Shown here piece after piece: positions 18,812-28,351 of a stretch of DNA of 64,000 bases. The notes beneath the pieces were generated by a model that worked only from the letters and a program-made list of their open reading frames with translations, was not told the DNA's origin and made no database searches. Position 1 is the stretch's first letter. The number at the start of each line of letters is the position of its first letter. The DNA is taken from the NCBI RefSeq assembly GCF_013340935.1, contig NZ_WHOS01000019.1, positions 51,021-115,020 on the forward strand. The letters run 5' to 3'. This stretch comes from Azospirillum melinis (GTDB lineage Bacteria > Pseudomonadota > Alphaproteobacteria > Azospirillales > Azospirillaceae). Position numbers and translations under genes: made by a program.

Positions 18812-18870
18812 ACCTTTTTAGCGGATTGTTTTACGTGGCCCGCAAGCCGGTCGACCAAATCACCACGTGG
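18812..18870 (-). promoter_or_regulatory. SAM-II riboswitch upstream of metZ
   Basis: The minus strand carries the SAM-II consensus almost completely: CGTGGTGATTTG, then CCGGCTTGC, CCACGTAAAACAA and CCGCTAAAAAGG. P1 is CGTGG/CCACG (18863-18867 with 18834-18838), and the A-rich GCTAAAAAGG provides the pseudoknot strand. This class binds S-adenosylmethionine and precedes metA or metZ in alphaproteobacteria. Binding should repress metZ, here probably by favouring the terminator downstream. The remainder of 18718-19049 holds the metZ leader and the promoter for the divergent AraC gene. Confidence 0.95.
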
Positions 18871-19049
18871 ATCCGCTTGTACGACTGCCTATGACCGCCG
18901 TCAAGAGGGGTAGCACCGCAATCTTTTCTCCGTAATCCGCGCGTCCCGCCGATCCGAAATCACGGCCGATATTCAGCAAGATGTGCCAGGACGGCCGTCG
19001 AACCACCGGCTTATGGTCTCTCCCATCAACCGTGCAGGCCGGACAGACG

Positions 19050-19907
19050 ATGAGCAGGCAGGAGTACGATGAAAGGTTTTCCAGGCTGTTCGACTATATC
19101 GACCAGAATCTGGAAGGAGACCTGTCGCTCGACAGACTGAGCGATGTCGCCTGTCTCTCGAAGTTCCACTTTCACCGTCTCTTTTCGGCTCATTTTGACA
19201 TCAGCGTCGGGAAATACATCCAGCTTGCGCGGTTGAAGCGGGCGTCGTTCCGGCTGGCCTTCTATCCGGCCGACAAGGTCATCGACATAGCGCTGGATGC
19301 CGGCTTCGAGACACCGGAGTCTTTCTCCCGCGCTTTCAGGAAGACGTTCGGCCAGACCCCGTCCGAATTCAGGAAAACTCCGGAATGGCGGCAATGGCAC
19401 GACCGTTATCGTCATATCAAAAGGAAAAGGATCAGGACTATGGATGTATCAATCGTCGACTTCGCGCCTGTCCAGGTGGCGGCTTACTGTCATCGGGGAC
19501 CGATCGAAGACGTGAATGACTCGGTTCGCATCTTCATCGACTGGCGGAAGACCAGCGGTCTGTCGCCGCGCGACCGGTTCCGGACCTTCGGCATCGCGTT
19601 CGACAATCCGGAAACCACCGAGCCGGCCGACTTCCGGTTCGACATCTGTGGAGAGATCGATGGCGAGGTGCCGGAAAATCCGCAAGGGGTTGTGAAGAAG
19701 CTCATCCCCGGCGGACGTTGCGCCGTGGTCAGGCACCGGGGTTCGCATGAGCAGATCGGCGAGGTGGTGAGGTTTCTGTATGGCCGATGGATGCCGGAAA
19801 GCGGCGAGGAGCTTCGTGATTTCCCGGTTTATTTCCATTATCTGAACTTCATTGGGGAAACGGCGGAACATGATCTTCTGACCGATGTGTATCTGCCCCT
19901 AAAGTAA
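19050..19907 (+). CDS. AraC-family regulator with GyrI-like effector domain
   Basis: Transcription regulator of 285 residues with two fused domains. The N-terminal AraC double helix-turn-helix (about 10-110) includes SKFHFHRLFSAHFDISVGKY and AGFETPESFSRAFRKTFGQT. The C-terminal GyrI-like/SOUL-type ligand domain (about 130-285) includes VRHRGSHEQIGEVVRFLYG. This layout matches the Rob/SbmC-like multidrug or small-molecule sensors. The start at 19050 (MSRQEYDERF) fits the domain boundary. The longer frame from 18981 adds residues lacking family resemblance. Base composition is slightly less GC-rich than the neighbours. Target genes are unknown. Confidence 0.9.
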   Translation: MSRQEYDERFSRLFDYIDQNLEGDLSLDRLSDVACLSKFHFHRLFSAHFDISVGKYIQLARLKRASFRLAFYPADKVIDIALDAGFETPESFSRAFRKTFGQTPSEFRKTPEWRQWHDRYRHIKRKRIRTMDVSIVDFAPVQVAAYCHRGPIEDVNDSVRIFIDWRKTSGLSPRDRFRTFGIAFDNPETTEPADFRFDICGEIDGEVPENPQGVVKKLIPGGRCAVVRHRGSHEQIGEVVRFLYGRWMPESGEELRDFPVYFHYLNFIGETAEHDLLTDVYLPLK

Positions 19908-19958
19908 TCAAAGACGATCAACAGGACCCGGAAGTGGCGCCGCTTCCGACGGTCGTGA

Positions 19959-21533
19959 TCAGCCGATCTGCTCTTTGCCGGATTGCGCCGACTTCGACAG
20001 CATTCCTTTGACGTCTCCGAAATTTGCCCCGCCCAGCAGCGTTGCCAGCGCGCCGAAAGCTGCAGCGCCACCGGCGACAAGCAAGGCCAGCGCCAGGAAC
20101 CGCACTGCGGTGGAGGGCGCGTCCAGCCAGGGCGTCAGCACATGCCCGCCAGCCAGGAGTGCAGCTCCCATGCCGGCCGCAGCCGCCGCGATCCGGGGAG
20201 CGCGGCGCTTCAGCCGGTCGTCCAGATCGAACAGGCCGCGCTTGCGCATCGCCGCCACCAGCAGCGCGACATCCAGCCAGGCCGTCAGCCCGGTGGAAAG
20301 CGCGATGCCGACATGGCCCAGCCAGGGCATCAGCAGCAGCGCCAGCAGGGCGGTCGCCACCGTCACGATGACGGCGACCCGCACCGGGGTCACCGTGTCG
20401 TGGCGGGCAAAGAAGGCGGCGTTCAGCGACTTCACGATCACATAGGCCGGGATGCCGATGGCGTAGGCGGCGAGGGCCGTCGCGGTGGCGTGCGCCTCCT
20501 GCGGACCGAAGGCGCCGCGCTGGAACAGCACGGCGACGATGGGCGTCCCCGCCACGCCGAGCGCGACCGCCGCCGGCAGGCCGAGCAGCAGGCTGAACTC
20601 GAGCGCGCGGCTCAGGTAATGGCGGACCATCCGCTCGTCCCCGGCGGCGACATGGCGGGCCAGCACCGGCAGAAGGGCGGTGCCGATGGCGATGCCGATG
20701 ATGCCCAGCGGCATCTGGTTCAGCCGGTCGGCATAATAGAGGAAGGACACCGCGCCCGACGGCAGCAGCGAGGCAAGCACGATGTTCAGGAACAGGTTGA
20801 TCTGCATGACCCCGGCACCGATGGCGCCCGGTCCGATCAGCCGGAAGAGCCGCCGCATCCCCTCCGTCATCCGCAGCGGGCGTAGCGTCAGCACCACCCC
20901 CGCCTTGGCACAGGCCCAGGCCATCCAGGCGACCTGAACCACCCCCGACAGCGTCACCGCCGCCGCCATGGCGGTGCCGGGTTCCAGCCCCAGCCGCGGG
21001 GCGATCAGCAGGGCGGCGACCAGCGTCAGGTTGAAGGCGATGGGCGCCGCGGCGAACGGTCCGAAACGGTCGAGCGCGTTCAGCACACCGCCCAGCAGCG
21101 CCACCAGCGAGATCAGCGCCAGATAGGGAAAGGTCAGCCGTGCCATATCCACCGCCAGGGTGAACTTGGCCGGTTCGTCGACGAAGCCGGGGGCGAGCCC
21201 GTGCATCAGCCAGGGCATGGCGACGATGGCCGCCAGCGTGAAAGGCAGCAGCATCGCCAGCAGCATTGCCAGCGCCTCCTCCGCGAAACGGATGGCGGCG
21301 CTGCGTCCGCGGGTCTGAAGCTCGGCGGCGAACAGCGGGACGAAGGCGACGCCGAAGGCACCCTCCGCGAAGAGACGGCGGAACAGGTTGGGCAGCTTCA
21401 GCGCGACGAAGAAGGCGTCGGCCACCGGGCCGGCGCCCAGCACCGCCGCGGTCAAAATGTCGCGTACGAAGCCGGCCAGCCGGCTCAGCAGGGTCAGTCC
21501 GCCGACGGTGGCGATGGCGCGTGCAAAGCTCAT
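19959..21533 (-). CDS. murJ: MurJ, lipid II flippase
   Basis: Polytopic inner-membrane protein of 524 residues in the MOP exporter superfamily, required for moving lipid II across the membrane in peptidoglycan synthesis. The N-terminal signature SRLAGFVRDILTAAVLGAGP and the following ALKLPNLFRRLFAEGAF match MurJ closely. About 14 hydrophobic helices are visible to the C-terminus. The start at 21533 (MSFARAIATVGG) is the usual MurJ N-terminus. It stands alone. Confidence 0.95.
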   Translation of the reverse strand: MSFARAIATVGGLTLLSRLAGFVRDILTAAVLGAGPVADAFFVALKLPNLFRRLFAEGAFGVAFVPLFAAELQTRGRSAAIRFAEEALAMLLAMLLPFTLAAIVAMPWLMHGLAPGFVDEPAKFTLAVDMARLTFPYLALISLVALLGGVLNALDRFGPFAAAPIAFNLTLVAALLIAPRLGLEPGTAMAAAVTLSGVVQVAWMAWACAKAGVVLTLRPLRMTEGMRRLFRLIGPGAIGAGVMQINLFLNIVLASLLPSGAVSFLYYADRLNQMPLGIIGIAIGTALLPVLARHVAAGDERMVRHYLSRALEFSLLLGLPAAVALGVAGTPIVAVLFQRGAFGPQEAHATATALAAYAIGIPAYVIVKSLNAAFFARHDTVTPVRVAVIVTVATALLALLLMPWLGHVGIALSTGLTAWLDVALLVAAMRKRGLFDLDDRLKRRAPRIAAAAAGMGAALLAGGHVLTPWLDAPSTAVRFLALALLVAGGAAAFGALATLLGGANFGDVKGMLSKSAQSGKEQIG

Positions 21534-21793
21534 CGCGGCGGTATAGCCGGCTGCAGCCGCGCGGCAAAGCCGGCTTTTCGGCGCAGTTGACACCGCCGAG
21601 CGCGCCCAGCGCCCCTGCGGTCCGGTGCGCCGGAGCGTCTCTCGGAACGCTGTGGACGAGAGGAAAGGAGCAGTGGTCTGCATGGGTGGAGCAACTGTCC
21701 GCCGGTGCCACCTTGCCGGTTACGGCGTTGCGTCCGCATCTGCGTTGCGGCATTCTTGCGTCCGCCTGCCGCCGGCTGCCCGCTTTCCTGGCG

Positions 21794-24325
21794 ATGGACA
21801 CGGCCGGCGGACGATCCACTGCGTTCGGGGTATACGTGAAGCGGGCGCTCTGGCTTTTTTCCGGTTTCGGCGGGCGTCTGGTCCTGCCCGCCCTGGCAGT
21901 CGCGCTGGCCATCGCCGCCCTGTGGTGGATTCTGCTCGACCGCCTTCATCGGGAAGAGCGTCTGCTCGACCTGACCGCCCATGAGAAGACCGCCGTCGTC
22001 GCCCGTCTGGTGGAGGAGCATGCGGTTTCCACCTTCCGCCGCGTCGACGACCTGCTGCTGGACCTCATCGCCAACACCGAGCGTAACCGCTCCATGCGCC
22101 TGGATTCCCGGCGGGCCTTCGAAGAAGGTCTGGTGGTCGGGGTTCGCGTCTATGACTCGTCGGGCCTGCTGACCATGGGCGGGGGGCGGGCCACCTTCCA
22201 GGGGGCCGTCACCGACCGCGACGAGTTCCGCATAGCCCGCGACGCCGCGCCGCGCGGGCTGGTGATCGGCATGCCCTACGCATCGTCCGAAACGCAAGAT
22301 CCGCTGATCCCGGTTTCGCGCCGGCTGGAGAATGCCGACGGCACATTCGCGGGGATCGCCGTCGCCGACATTCCGGTCGAATCCTTCGCCCGCTATTACC
22401 GCGTGCTCGGTTTGCCCGCCGACGGGGCGGCGACGCTGCTGCGGACCGACGGCGTCATCATCGCCCGCAACGCAGGGGCCAGCAGCGTTACGGGGCGGGG
22501 AACCACCAACAACGAACTGTGGCAGGCGATCAGGCAGCATCCTGTCGGCCACATCCGCATGATCAGTCCGGTCGACGGGGTGGAACGGATCACCGCCTTC
22601 CGGTCGGCGCCCGACTATCCGGTGGTCGCCATCGTCGGCGAATCGGTGGAGACGGTGTTCGGTCCCTGGCGCGACAATGCTCGCCTTTACATCGGATGGG
22701 CGGTCGCCACCACGGTGGTGATCCTGCTGTTCGTCATCGCCTTCATCGTCGAGCTGCAATGGCGCCGGCACACCGACCGGGCACTGCGGGTGCGCAACAG
22801 GGCGTTGGCCTGGAGCAACGACGGCATCATGATCGCCGACGCCACCCAGCCGGGCATGCCCATCGTCTATGTCAATCCGGCGCTCGAACAGCTGCTGGGT
22901 GCGCCGATTTCCGCCCTGATGGGCAGCGGCGCCCTGACCGCGCTGGAGCGGGCGACCAAGGACCGTGCGGCCTTGCAGCCCTTGCGCGACGCCATCGTCG
23001 TCGGACGCGATGCGCGGGTGGAGCTGACCCGGTCCGACCCCGATGAGGAGAGGGTGGACCCGAATGGGTCGCGCTGCCTGGAACTGAGCGCGTCGCCGGT
23101 CCGCGATCACGACAACCGGCTGGTCAGCCTGATCGCCACCGTCCGCGACATCTCCGAACACAAGCGTGCCCAGGCGGCGCTGACCGACGCGAGGCGGGAG
23201 GCCGACCGGGCGAATGTCGCCAAGTCCAAGTTCCTGGCCGCCGCCAGCCATGATTTGCGCCAGCCGGTACAGTCGCTGATGCTGCTGATGGAGGTGCTGT
23301 CGAGCCGCGTCAGCGACCCCATGACCCGCAATGTCCTGGGCACGATGGAGCGGGCGCTCGGCGCCTTGAAGATGCTGCTCGACGGGCTGCTGGACGTCTC
23401 CCGGCTGGAAGCGGGTGCGGTGGTGCCGGAGGTCGAAGTCTTTGCGCTGGCGGAGGTGATGGACCGCGTCGCCGCCAACAGCCGGCCGGTCGCCGTCCAG
23501 AAGGGGCTGCTCCTGCACATCGTGCCGAGCAGCGTCCATGTGCGCAGCGACCCGATGCTGCTCGGCCGCATCCTGCAGAATCTGGTGGAAAACGCCCTGC
23601 GCTATACCGACAAGGGCCGCATCCTGATCGGCTGCCGCCGCCGCGGCCACATGCTGCGCATCGAGGTGTGGGACACCGGCATCGGCATTCCCGCCGACCA
23701 GCAGGAGGACATCTTCCAGGAGTTCGTGCAGGTCGGCAACGCCAGCCGCAACCGCGACCAGGGGCTGGGGCTCGGGCTGGCGGTGGTGCGGCGGCTGTCG
23801 GTCATGCTGGGCCATCAGGTGACGGTGCGATCGACACCCGGCGAAGGGTCGGTCTTTGCGGTCGAGCTTCCCGTTGCCGATCCCCCGGCGGCGAAACCGG
23901 CGCCCGCTCCGTGCTCTCCTCGTCCCGCCTTCGCCACCACGGTGCTGGTGATCGAGGACGACATGATCGTCCGTGAAGGGCTGCGGGCCATGCTGGCAGA
24001 GTGGGGCTATGGCGTCATGGCCGCCGAATCCTGCGCCGAGGCCCTGGACCTCGCCAACCGCGGGCCGGCTCCCGACCTGATCGTCGCCGATTACCGCCTG
24101 CGCGACGGCCGCACCGGAACGGAAGCGATCCGCGAGGTGCGGCTCGCCCTGGGCCGCATCCTGCCGGGCATCCTCGTCACCGGCGACACCGCCCCCGCCC
24201 GCGTGCAGGAGGCGGAGGCCGGCAATTTCCGCGTGATGCACAAGCCGGTGATCGCCGCCGATCTGCGCCGTGCGGTGGCTGATGCGCTGGAAGCGCTGCG
24301 GCACGAACGCCAGACCGTCGCCTGA
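21794..24325 (+). CDS. Hybrid sensor histidine kinase with periplasmic Cache-like domain, PAS and receiver
   Basis: Membrane two-component sensor of 843 residues. TM1 (about 22-45), a periplasmic Cache-like sensor (about 60-300), TM2 (about 300-325), a PAS domain (about 335-460), then HisKA with the phospho-acceptor in ASHDLRQPVQSL, HATPase with N-box LQNLVENALRY and G2 box GLGLGLAVV, and a C-terminal receiver (about 715-835) whose acceptor Asp is in LIVADYRLRDG. The SHDLRQP variant of the H-box and the attached receiver occur in NahK/PdhS-like hybrid kinases. GTG at 21836 is an alternative start that still includes TM1. No partner regulator is adjacent; the next gene is a second kinase in opposite orientation. 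The ligand is unknown. Confidence 0.88.
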   Translation: MDTAGGRSTAFGVYVKRALWLFSGFGGRLVLPALAVALAIAALWWILLDRLHREERLLDLTAHEKTAVVARLVEEHAVSTFRRVDDLLLDLIANTERNRSMRLDSRRAFEEGLVVGVRVYDSSGLLTMGGGRATFQGAVTDRDEFRIARDAAPRGLVIGMPYASSETQDPLIPVSRRLENADGTFAGIAVADIPVESFARYYRVLGLPADGAATLLRTDGVIIARNAGASSVTGRGTTNNELWQAIRQHPVGHIRMISPVDGVERITAFRSAPDYPVVAIVGESVETVFGPWRDNARLYIGWAVATTVVILLFVIAFIVELQWRRHTDRALRVRNRALAWSNDGIMIADATQPGMPIVYVNPALEQLLGAPISALMGSGALTALERATKDRAALQPLRDAIVVGRDARVELTRSDPDEERVDPNGSRCLELSASPVRDHDNRLVSLIATVRDISEHKRAQAALTDARREADRANVAKSKFLAAASHDLRQPVQSLMLLMEVLSSRVSDPMTRNVLGTMERALGALKMLLDGLLDVSRLEAGAVVPEVEVFALAEVMDRVAANSRPVAVQKGLLLHIVPSSVHVRSDPMLLGRILQNLVENALRYTDKGRILIGCRRRGHMLRIEVWDTGIGIPADQQEDIFQEFVQVGNASRNRDQGLGLGLAVVRRLSVMLGHQVTVRSTPGEGSVFAVELPVADPPAAKPAPAPCSPRPAFATTVLVIEDDMIVREGLRAMLAEWGYGVMAAESCAEALDLANRGPAPDLIVADYRLRDGRTGTEAIREVRLALGRILPGILVTGDTAPARVQEAEAGNFRVMHKPVIAADLRRAVADALEALRHERQTVA

Positions 24326-24348
24326 CCGGCGGCGGGTGGCGGCCGGGG

Positions 24349-26292
24349 TCAGCCGAGGTCCGGTGCCTGCCGCGGCACCCGCAGGGTGAAGACGGCGCCG
24401 TGGCCGGGGTCGTTGCGGACGCTCAACTGGCCGCCGAGCGTCTGTGTCGCCAGATTGTAGGCGATGTGAAGCCCCAGCCCGACGCAGCCGGCATGGCGCG
24501 CGGTGGTGAAGAAGGGGTCGAAGATCCGCGGCAGGTCGGCCTCCAGGATTCCTTGCCCATCGTCGCTGTGAACCACCTCGATCCAGTCGTCGCCGTCGGC
24601 ATGGATGTCGATGGTGATCCGGCCGCTCTGTTCCGGCCGGAAGGCATGCGTCAGTGAATTGCGCACAAGATGGGTCAGCACGCGGGCGAAGGCGCCGGGG
24701 AAGCTTTCCAGTTGCAGCGCCTCCGGACAGGCCAGCTCCACCCGATGGCCTGAGGAGCCGATCTGGGTGTGCAGGCTCAGCAGCACGTCCTCGGTGTATT
24801 CGCGCAGGTAGAAGGTGCGGCGCTCGTCGCCGGTCTGGTCGGCCGCCACCTGCTTGAACATGTGGACCAGCGCGGCGATGCGTTCGGTGTTGCCGACCAG
24901 CAGTTGCCCGGCCTCCTGCGCCACCTCCAGGAAACCGGCCAGGGCCGAGCGGGTCAGGGCGTTGGCGGCGAACTGGCGCTTCACGTCCTCCGCACGGCTC
25001 AGCAGGTGGGAGGCGGTGGTCAGCGCCACGCCGACCGGCCCGTTCACCTCGTGCGCCACGCCGGCGACGAGCTGGCCGAGGGATGCCATCTTCTCGGTCT
25101 GAACCAGACTGTCCTGGGCGGCCTGCAACTCGCGATAGGCCTGCTCCACCCGGTCCTTGGCCGCACGCAGGGCGTCGGCGGCTCGCGCCCGCTCCGTGGT
25201 GTCCAGCATGACGCCGAACAGGTGTGTCAGCCGCCCGTCCAGATCGAAGCGCGGCGCGCAGGAGGAGGAGACATAGCGGACCTCTCCCGCCGGATCGATC
25301 ACCCGGTATTCGACATAGACGCGGCGGGAATTGCCGATCACGCTTTCCAGCATGTTGCCGAAGGACATGCGGTCATCGGGGTGCAGGATGCCCAGCAGAT
25401 TGTCGAAGGTCGGCTCGAACCGGTCAGGGTCCTGGCCGTAGATGCCGAAGGCCTCGCGGTTCCACACCAGCGTGCCGCTGTGGATGCCGTACTCCCAATA
25501 GCCGAGATGGCCGGTGCGGTAAGCCTCCTCCAGCCGCTGCTTGGCGGCCTCGAGCTGGGCCGCGGCCTCTGCCCGCTCGGTGCTGTCCATCAGCACGCCG
25601 AAGACGTGGGTCAGCCGCTGCTCCGCATCCAGCCGCGGTGCGCAGGAGGCGGAGACATAGCGGACCCGGCCGTCACGGTCGTGGACGCGGTATTCGACAT
25701 AGACGCGCTGGGGATTGCCGACCACGCTTTCCAGCATGTTGCCGAAGCGCGGCCGGTCGTCGGGGTGCAGGATGCCCAGCAGTCCGTCGAACCCTCCGGC
25801 GAAGCGGCCTCGCTCATGGCCCAGCACCGCCAGCCCGGCGTCGCTCAGCACCAGTTCGCCGGATTGGATGCCATATTCCCAGTAACCGAGCTTGGCGGTG
25901 TGATAGGCCTCTTCGAGATTCTCGGTCGCCAGCTCCAGCCTGCGGGTGGTGCGGCGCTGCTCGGTGACATCCTCCACCGTCGCGATCCAGGGCGGACCGC
26001 CGACGCGGACCAGCAGGTCGCGGGGCTCGCCGGTGGCTGACTGGATGGTGACTTCCCGTTCGGTGCCGGGGACGGCATCGGAAAGGTTGGCAGTGAAGGC
26101 GTCGGCGCTGCCGTAGCGGTCGAGAAAGCGGCGATTGCCGCGCAGCCGCCCGTCGGGCTCACGGAGCAGGGCGGCGACGGGCAGGGCATCGAAAAGCGGG
26201 GGCTCGGAGGATGGGGCGGGCGCCGCCGGTACGGAACCGGTCTCCTGCCCCGGAGCCCCCGTCACGTCCATTGCCTGACCCGCTGTCGTCAT
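24349..26292 (-). CDS. Cytoplasmic PAS-repeat sensor histidine kinase
   Basis: Soluble sensor kinase of 647 residues with no transmembrane segment. A degenerate PAS (about 30-120) is followed by two nearly identical PAS/PAC units (about 126-253 and 254-381), a short coiled linker and the kinase core. The acceptor His is in VAGVAHEVNGPVG (about residue 414), the N-box is HLVRNSLTHAF, and the ATP lid region is DDGQGILEADLPRIFDPFFT, with GLGLHIAYNLATQ at the G2 box. The AHEVNNP-like box and lid match the HWE-unlike, NtrB-type HisKA group. The start at 26292 is chosen because GTGGAG lies 6 nt upstream. It converges with the hybrid kinase gene. Confidence 0.88.
   Translation of the reverse strand: MTTAGQAMDVTGAPGQETGSVPAAPAPSSEPPLFDALPVAALLREPDGRLRGNRRFLDRYGSADAFTANLSDAVPGTEREVTIQSATGEPRDLLVRVGGPPWIATVEDVTEQRRTTRRLELATENLEEAYHTAKLGYWEYGIQSGELVLSDAGLAVLGHERGRFAGGFDGLLGILHPDDRPRFGNMLESVVGNPQRVYVEYRVHDRDGRVRYVSASCAPRLDAEQRLTHVFGVLMDSTERAEAAAQLEAAKQRLEEAYRTGHLGYWEYGIHSGTLVWNREAFGIYGQDPDRFEPTFDNLLGILHPDDRMSFGNMLESVIGNSRRVYVEYRVIDPAGEVRYVSSSCAPRFDLDGRLTHLFGVMLDTTERARAADALRAAKDRVEQAYRELQAAQDSLVQTEKMASLGQLVAGVAHEVNGPVGVALTTASHLLSRAEDVKRQFAANALTRSALAGFLEVAQEAGQLLVGNTERIAALVHMFKQVAADQTGDERRTFYLREYTEDVLLSLHTQIGSSGHRVELACPEALQLESFPGAFARVLTHLVRNSLTHAFRPEQSGRITIDIHADGDDWIEVVHSDDGQGILEADLPRIFDPFFTTARHAGCVGLGLHIAYNLATQTLGGQLSVRNDPGHGAVFTLRVPRQAPDLG
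25150..25917 (-). repeat. Tandem internal duplication of a PAS unit
   Basis: Two consecutive 384-bp blocks inside the kinase gene (25534-25917 and 25150-25533) encode PAS units sharing the landmarks LGYWEYGI, GILHPDDR, FGNMLES and RVYVEYRV at the same spacing. The similarity far exceeds that of ordinary neighbouring PAS domains, so this is a recent in-frame duplication. Confidence 0.8.
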
Positions 26293-26399
26293 GTGCATCT
26301 CCACAGTCCGCGCCCGATCCACGGGCGCAACTGTCGGCGGACACTACACAAGCAATTCAGCGGGACCTATGCCCAATTCGGCGCAAATCGTCGCGAATT

Positions 26400-27290
26400 T
26401 CAGGGTATCAGGCTGTTGAGGTCGAAGTCCTGGGCGAAGGCGATCATGGCGCCGCAGGCGCTGCCCGATCCGACCCGCATCACGCCTTCTCCGACCACCG
26501 TCGGGAACTTGCTTTTCTGCAATACCTGCTGGGTCTTCACCGGATCGGCGACGCGCACGACGAAGCCGGCGAAGAAGGGCAGGGTGGCCGTCGCGAAGGC
26601 GGGATCTGCGGTCCAGGCCCAATGCAGGCGGTCGGGCGTGGCAATCAGCACGGGCACCTGACCGTCGCCGGGCCCGACCGGCTCCACCACGCGGGCGGAG
26701 CCGCGGTCGGTAACGGTGCCACCCAGCAGTGTGGCATAGGTCGCGGCGACCGCATCGGGATCGGCGGTGGCGATGACCAGCGCCTCCAGCCCGGTGGCGC
26801 TGTTGGCATGCTCCAGCTGGTCGGGACGCCAGACCAGATCGGGCGTGTGATGCTGGCACAGGAAGACGCGGCCGGCCGGGGTGGATGCCGGGTCGATCTG
26901 GGTGATGGTGAAAGTCGCATCGCGGCTGCCTCCCGGCAACTCCACCGGCCGGCCGAAATCGACGGGCTCCGAAACCGGGAAGCCGGCGGCGGTCAGCGGC
27001 TCGACGGCGGCGCGGGCGTCCGGCGTCTTCAGCGCGATGGCGGCGATGCCCTCGCGCTGACGCAGAAAAGCGGAGTAATGAGCGTTGGCCGGCCGCTGCT
27101 CCTCGATGCCCAGCAACTCAAGATAGGTGCCGGTCGGGAACAGGATGGTGTGGTTGGCGGATTTCAGCTGGGTGTGGTGGCCGCGCGGCGTCACGGTGAA
27201 GCCAAGCCGGGCGTAGGCGTCGCGCGCCGCGTTCAGGTCGCGGGTCGCGATGACCAGATGGTCCAGTCCGGTGATGCCGTCGATGCTCAT
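26400..27290 (-). CDS. VOC superfamily protein (glyoxalase-like)
   Basis: 296-residue protein made of two VOC (vicinal oxygen chelate) halves. The first half starts GLDHLVIATRDLNAARDAYARLGF and carries a candidate metal ligand in GHHTQLKSANHTI and the conserved Glu in TYLELLGIE. The second starts LEALVIATADPDAVAATYATLLG. Arrangement and length fit the glyoxalase_3 (PF13468) group, whose substrates are mostly unknown. The start at 27290 (MSIDGITGLD) is set by the domain edge. It follows etfA on the same strand after a 106-bp gap containing a stable hairpin, so it is probably transcribed separately. Confidence 0.82.
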   Translation of the reverse strand: MSIDGITGLDHLVIATRDLNAARDAYARLGFTVTPRGHHTQLKSANHTILFPTGTYLELLGIEEQRPANAHYSAFLRQREGIAAIALKTPDARAAVEPLTAAGFPVSEPVDFGRPVELPGGSRDATFTITQIDPASTPAGRVFLCQHHTPDLVWRPDQLEHANSATGLEALVIATADPDAVAATYATLLGGTVTDRGSARVVEPVGPGDGQVPVLIATPDRLHWAWTADPAFATATLPFFAGFVVRVADPVKTQQVLQKSKFPTVVGEGVMRVGSGSACGAMIAFAQDFDLNSLIP

Positions 27291-27362
27291 GGCGTCCTGC
27301 CGCTGTCGGGTTTCTGTGCCGCCAGCGATAGAACAGCCGGCCCGCCGCGGCAAGCGCGAAGC

Positions 27363-27390
27363 GGCCGGGCTTCCGTGCGGAAGCCCGGCC
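27363..27390 (-). terminator. Strong hairpin after etfA
   Basis: GGCCGGGCTTCC and GGAAGCCCGGCC form a 12-bp perfect stem around a 4-nt loop, 7 nt after the etfA stop. No U-tract follows, so termination would be inefficient or factor-assisted, or the hairpin protects the 3' end. Confidence 0.5.
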
Positions 27391-27396
27391 CTTCGG

Positions 27397-28335
27397 TCAC
27401 AGCGCCTGCTGCAGCTCCGGCACGGCCTTGAAGAGGTCCGCGACGAGGCCGTAATCGGCGACCTGGAAGATGGGCGCTTCCTCATCCTTGTTGATCGCGA
27501 CGATGACCTTGCTGTCCTTCATGCCGGCCAGATGCTGGATCGCACCCGAGATGCCGACGGCGATGTACAGCTCCGGCGCCACGATCTTGCCGGTTTGCCC
27601 GACCTGATAGTCGTTCGGCACGAACCCCGCGTCCACGGCGGCGCGCGACGCACCCACCGCGGCACCCAGCTTGTCGGCCAGGGCCTCCAGCAGCGGGAAG
27701 TTTTCGCCCGACTGCATGCCGCGCCCGCCCGACACCACCACGCGGGCGGCGGTCAGCTCCGGACGCTCCGACTTGGTCAGCTCGGCCGAGACGAAGCTCG
27801 ACAGCCCGGCGGCACCGGCGCCCGCCACCGCCTCGACGGCGGCCGAACCGCCTTCGGATGCTGCGGTCTCGAAGGCGGTGGTGCGGACGGTGATCACCTT
27901 CACCGCATCGGCCGACTGCACGGTGGCAATCGCGTTGCCGGCGTAGATCGGCCGCTCGAACGTGTCGGCGGAAACCACGGCGGTGATGTCGGAGATGGCA
28001 GCGACGTCCAGCAGCGCGGCGACGCGCGGCAGAAGGTTCTTGCCGACCGAGGTGGCGCCGGCCAGCACATGGCCGTAGCCGCCGCCCGTGACGGTGGACA
28101 CCACCAGCGGGGCGACGTCTTCCGGCAGCTGATGCTCGTAAGCCGAATCGTCGGCCAGCAGCACCTTGGCGACACCGGCTACCTTGGCGGCGGCATCGGC
28201 AGCAGCCTGCGCGCCCTTGCCGGCGACCAGGATATGGACATCGCCGCCAATCTTGGACGCAGCGGTGACAGCGTTCAGCGTGGCGGGCTTCAGCGAGGCG
28301 CCGTCGTGGTCGGCGATGACGAGAATGTTGGCCAT
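27397..28335 (-). CDS. etfA: Electron transfer flavoprotein subunit alpha
   Basis: 312-residue FAD-binding subunit of ETF, which collects electrons from acyl-CoA and related dehydrogenases and passes them to ETF-ubiquinone oxidoreductase. The N-terminus [12 protein letters not shown] and the C-terminal FAD domain ([31 protein letters not shown], and [15 protein letters not shown]) are standard. It lies 16 bp behind etfB. A non-Fix type is likely because no fixC or fixX is adjacent. Confidence 0.96.
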   Translation of the reverse strand: MANILVIADHDGASLKPATLNAVTAASKIGGDVHILVAGKGAQAAADAAAKVAGVAKVLLADDSAYEHQLPEDVAPLVVSTVTGGGYGHVLAGATSVGKNLLPRVAALLDVAAISDITAVVSADTFERPIYAGNAIATVQSADAVKVITVRTTAFETAASEGGSAAVEAVAGAGAAGLSSFVSAELTKSERPELTAARVVVSGGRGMQSGENFPLLEALADKLGAAVGASRAAVDAGFVPNDYQVGQTGKIVAPELYIAVGISGAIQHLAGMKDSKVIVAINKDEEAPIFQVADYGLVADLFKAVPELQQAL

Positions 28336-28351
28336 GGTCAGTTCATTCCCC

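Noticed and set aside
18718..18858. Longer N-terminus for MetZ
   Set aside because: The region is the SAM-II riboswitch and terminator, and the extra residues do not resemble MetZ.
21530..24304. 924-residue minus-strand frame opposite the hybrid kinase
   Set aside because: No recognisable domain, His/Gln/Asp-biased translation; the plus-strand kinase domains are clear.
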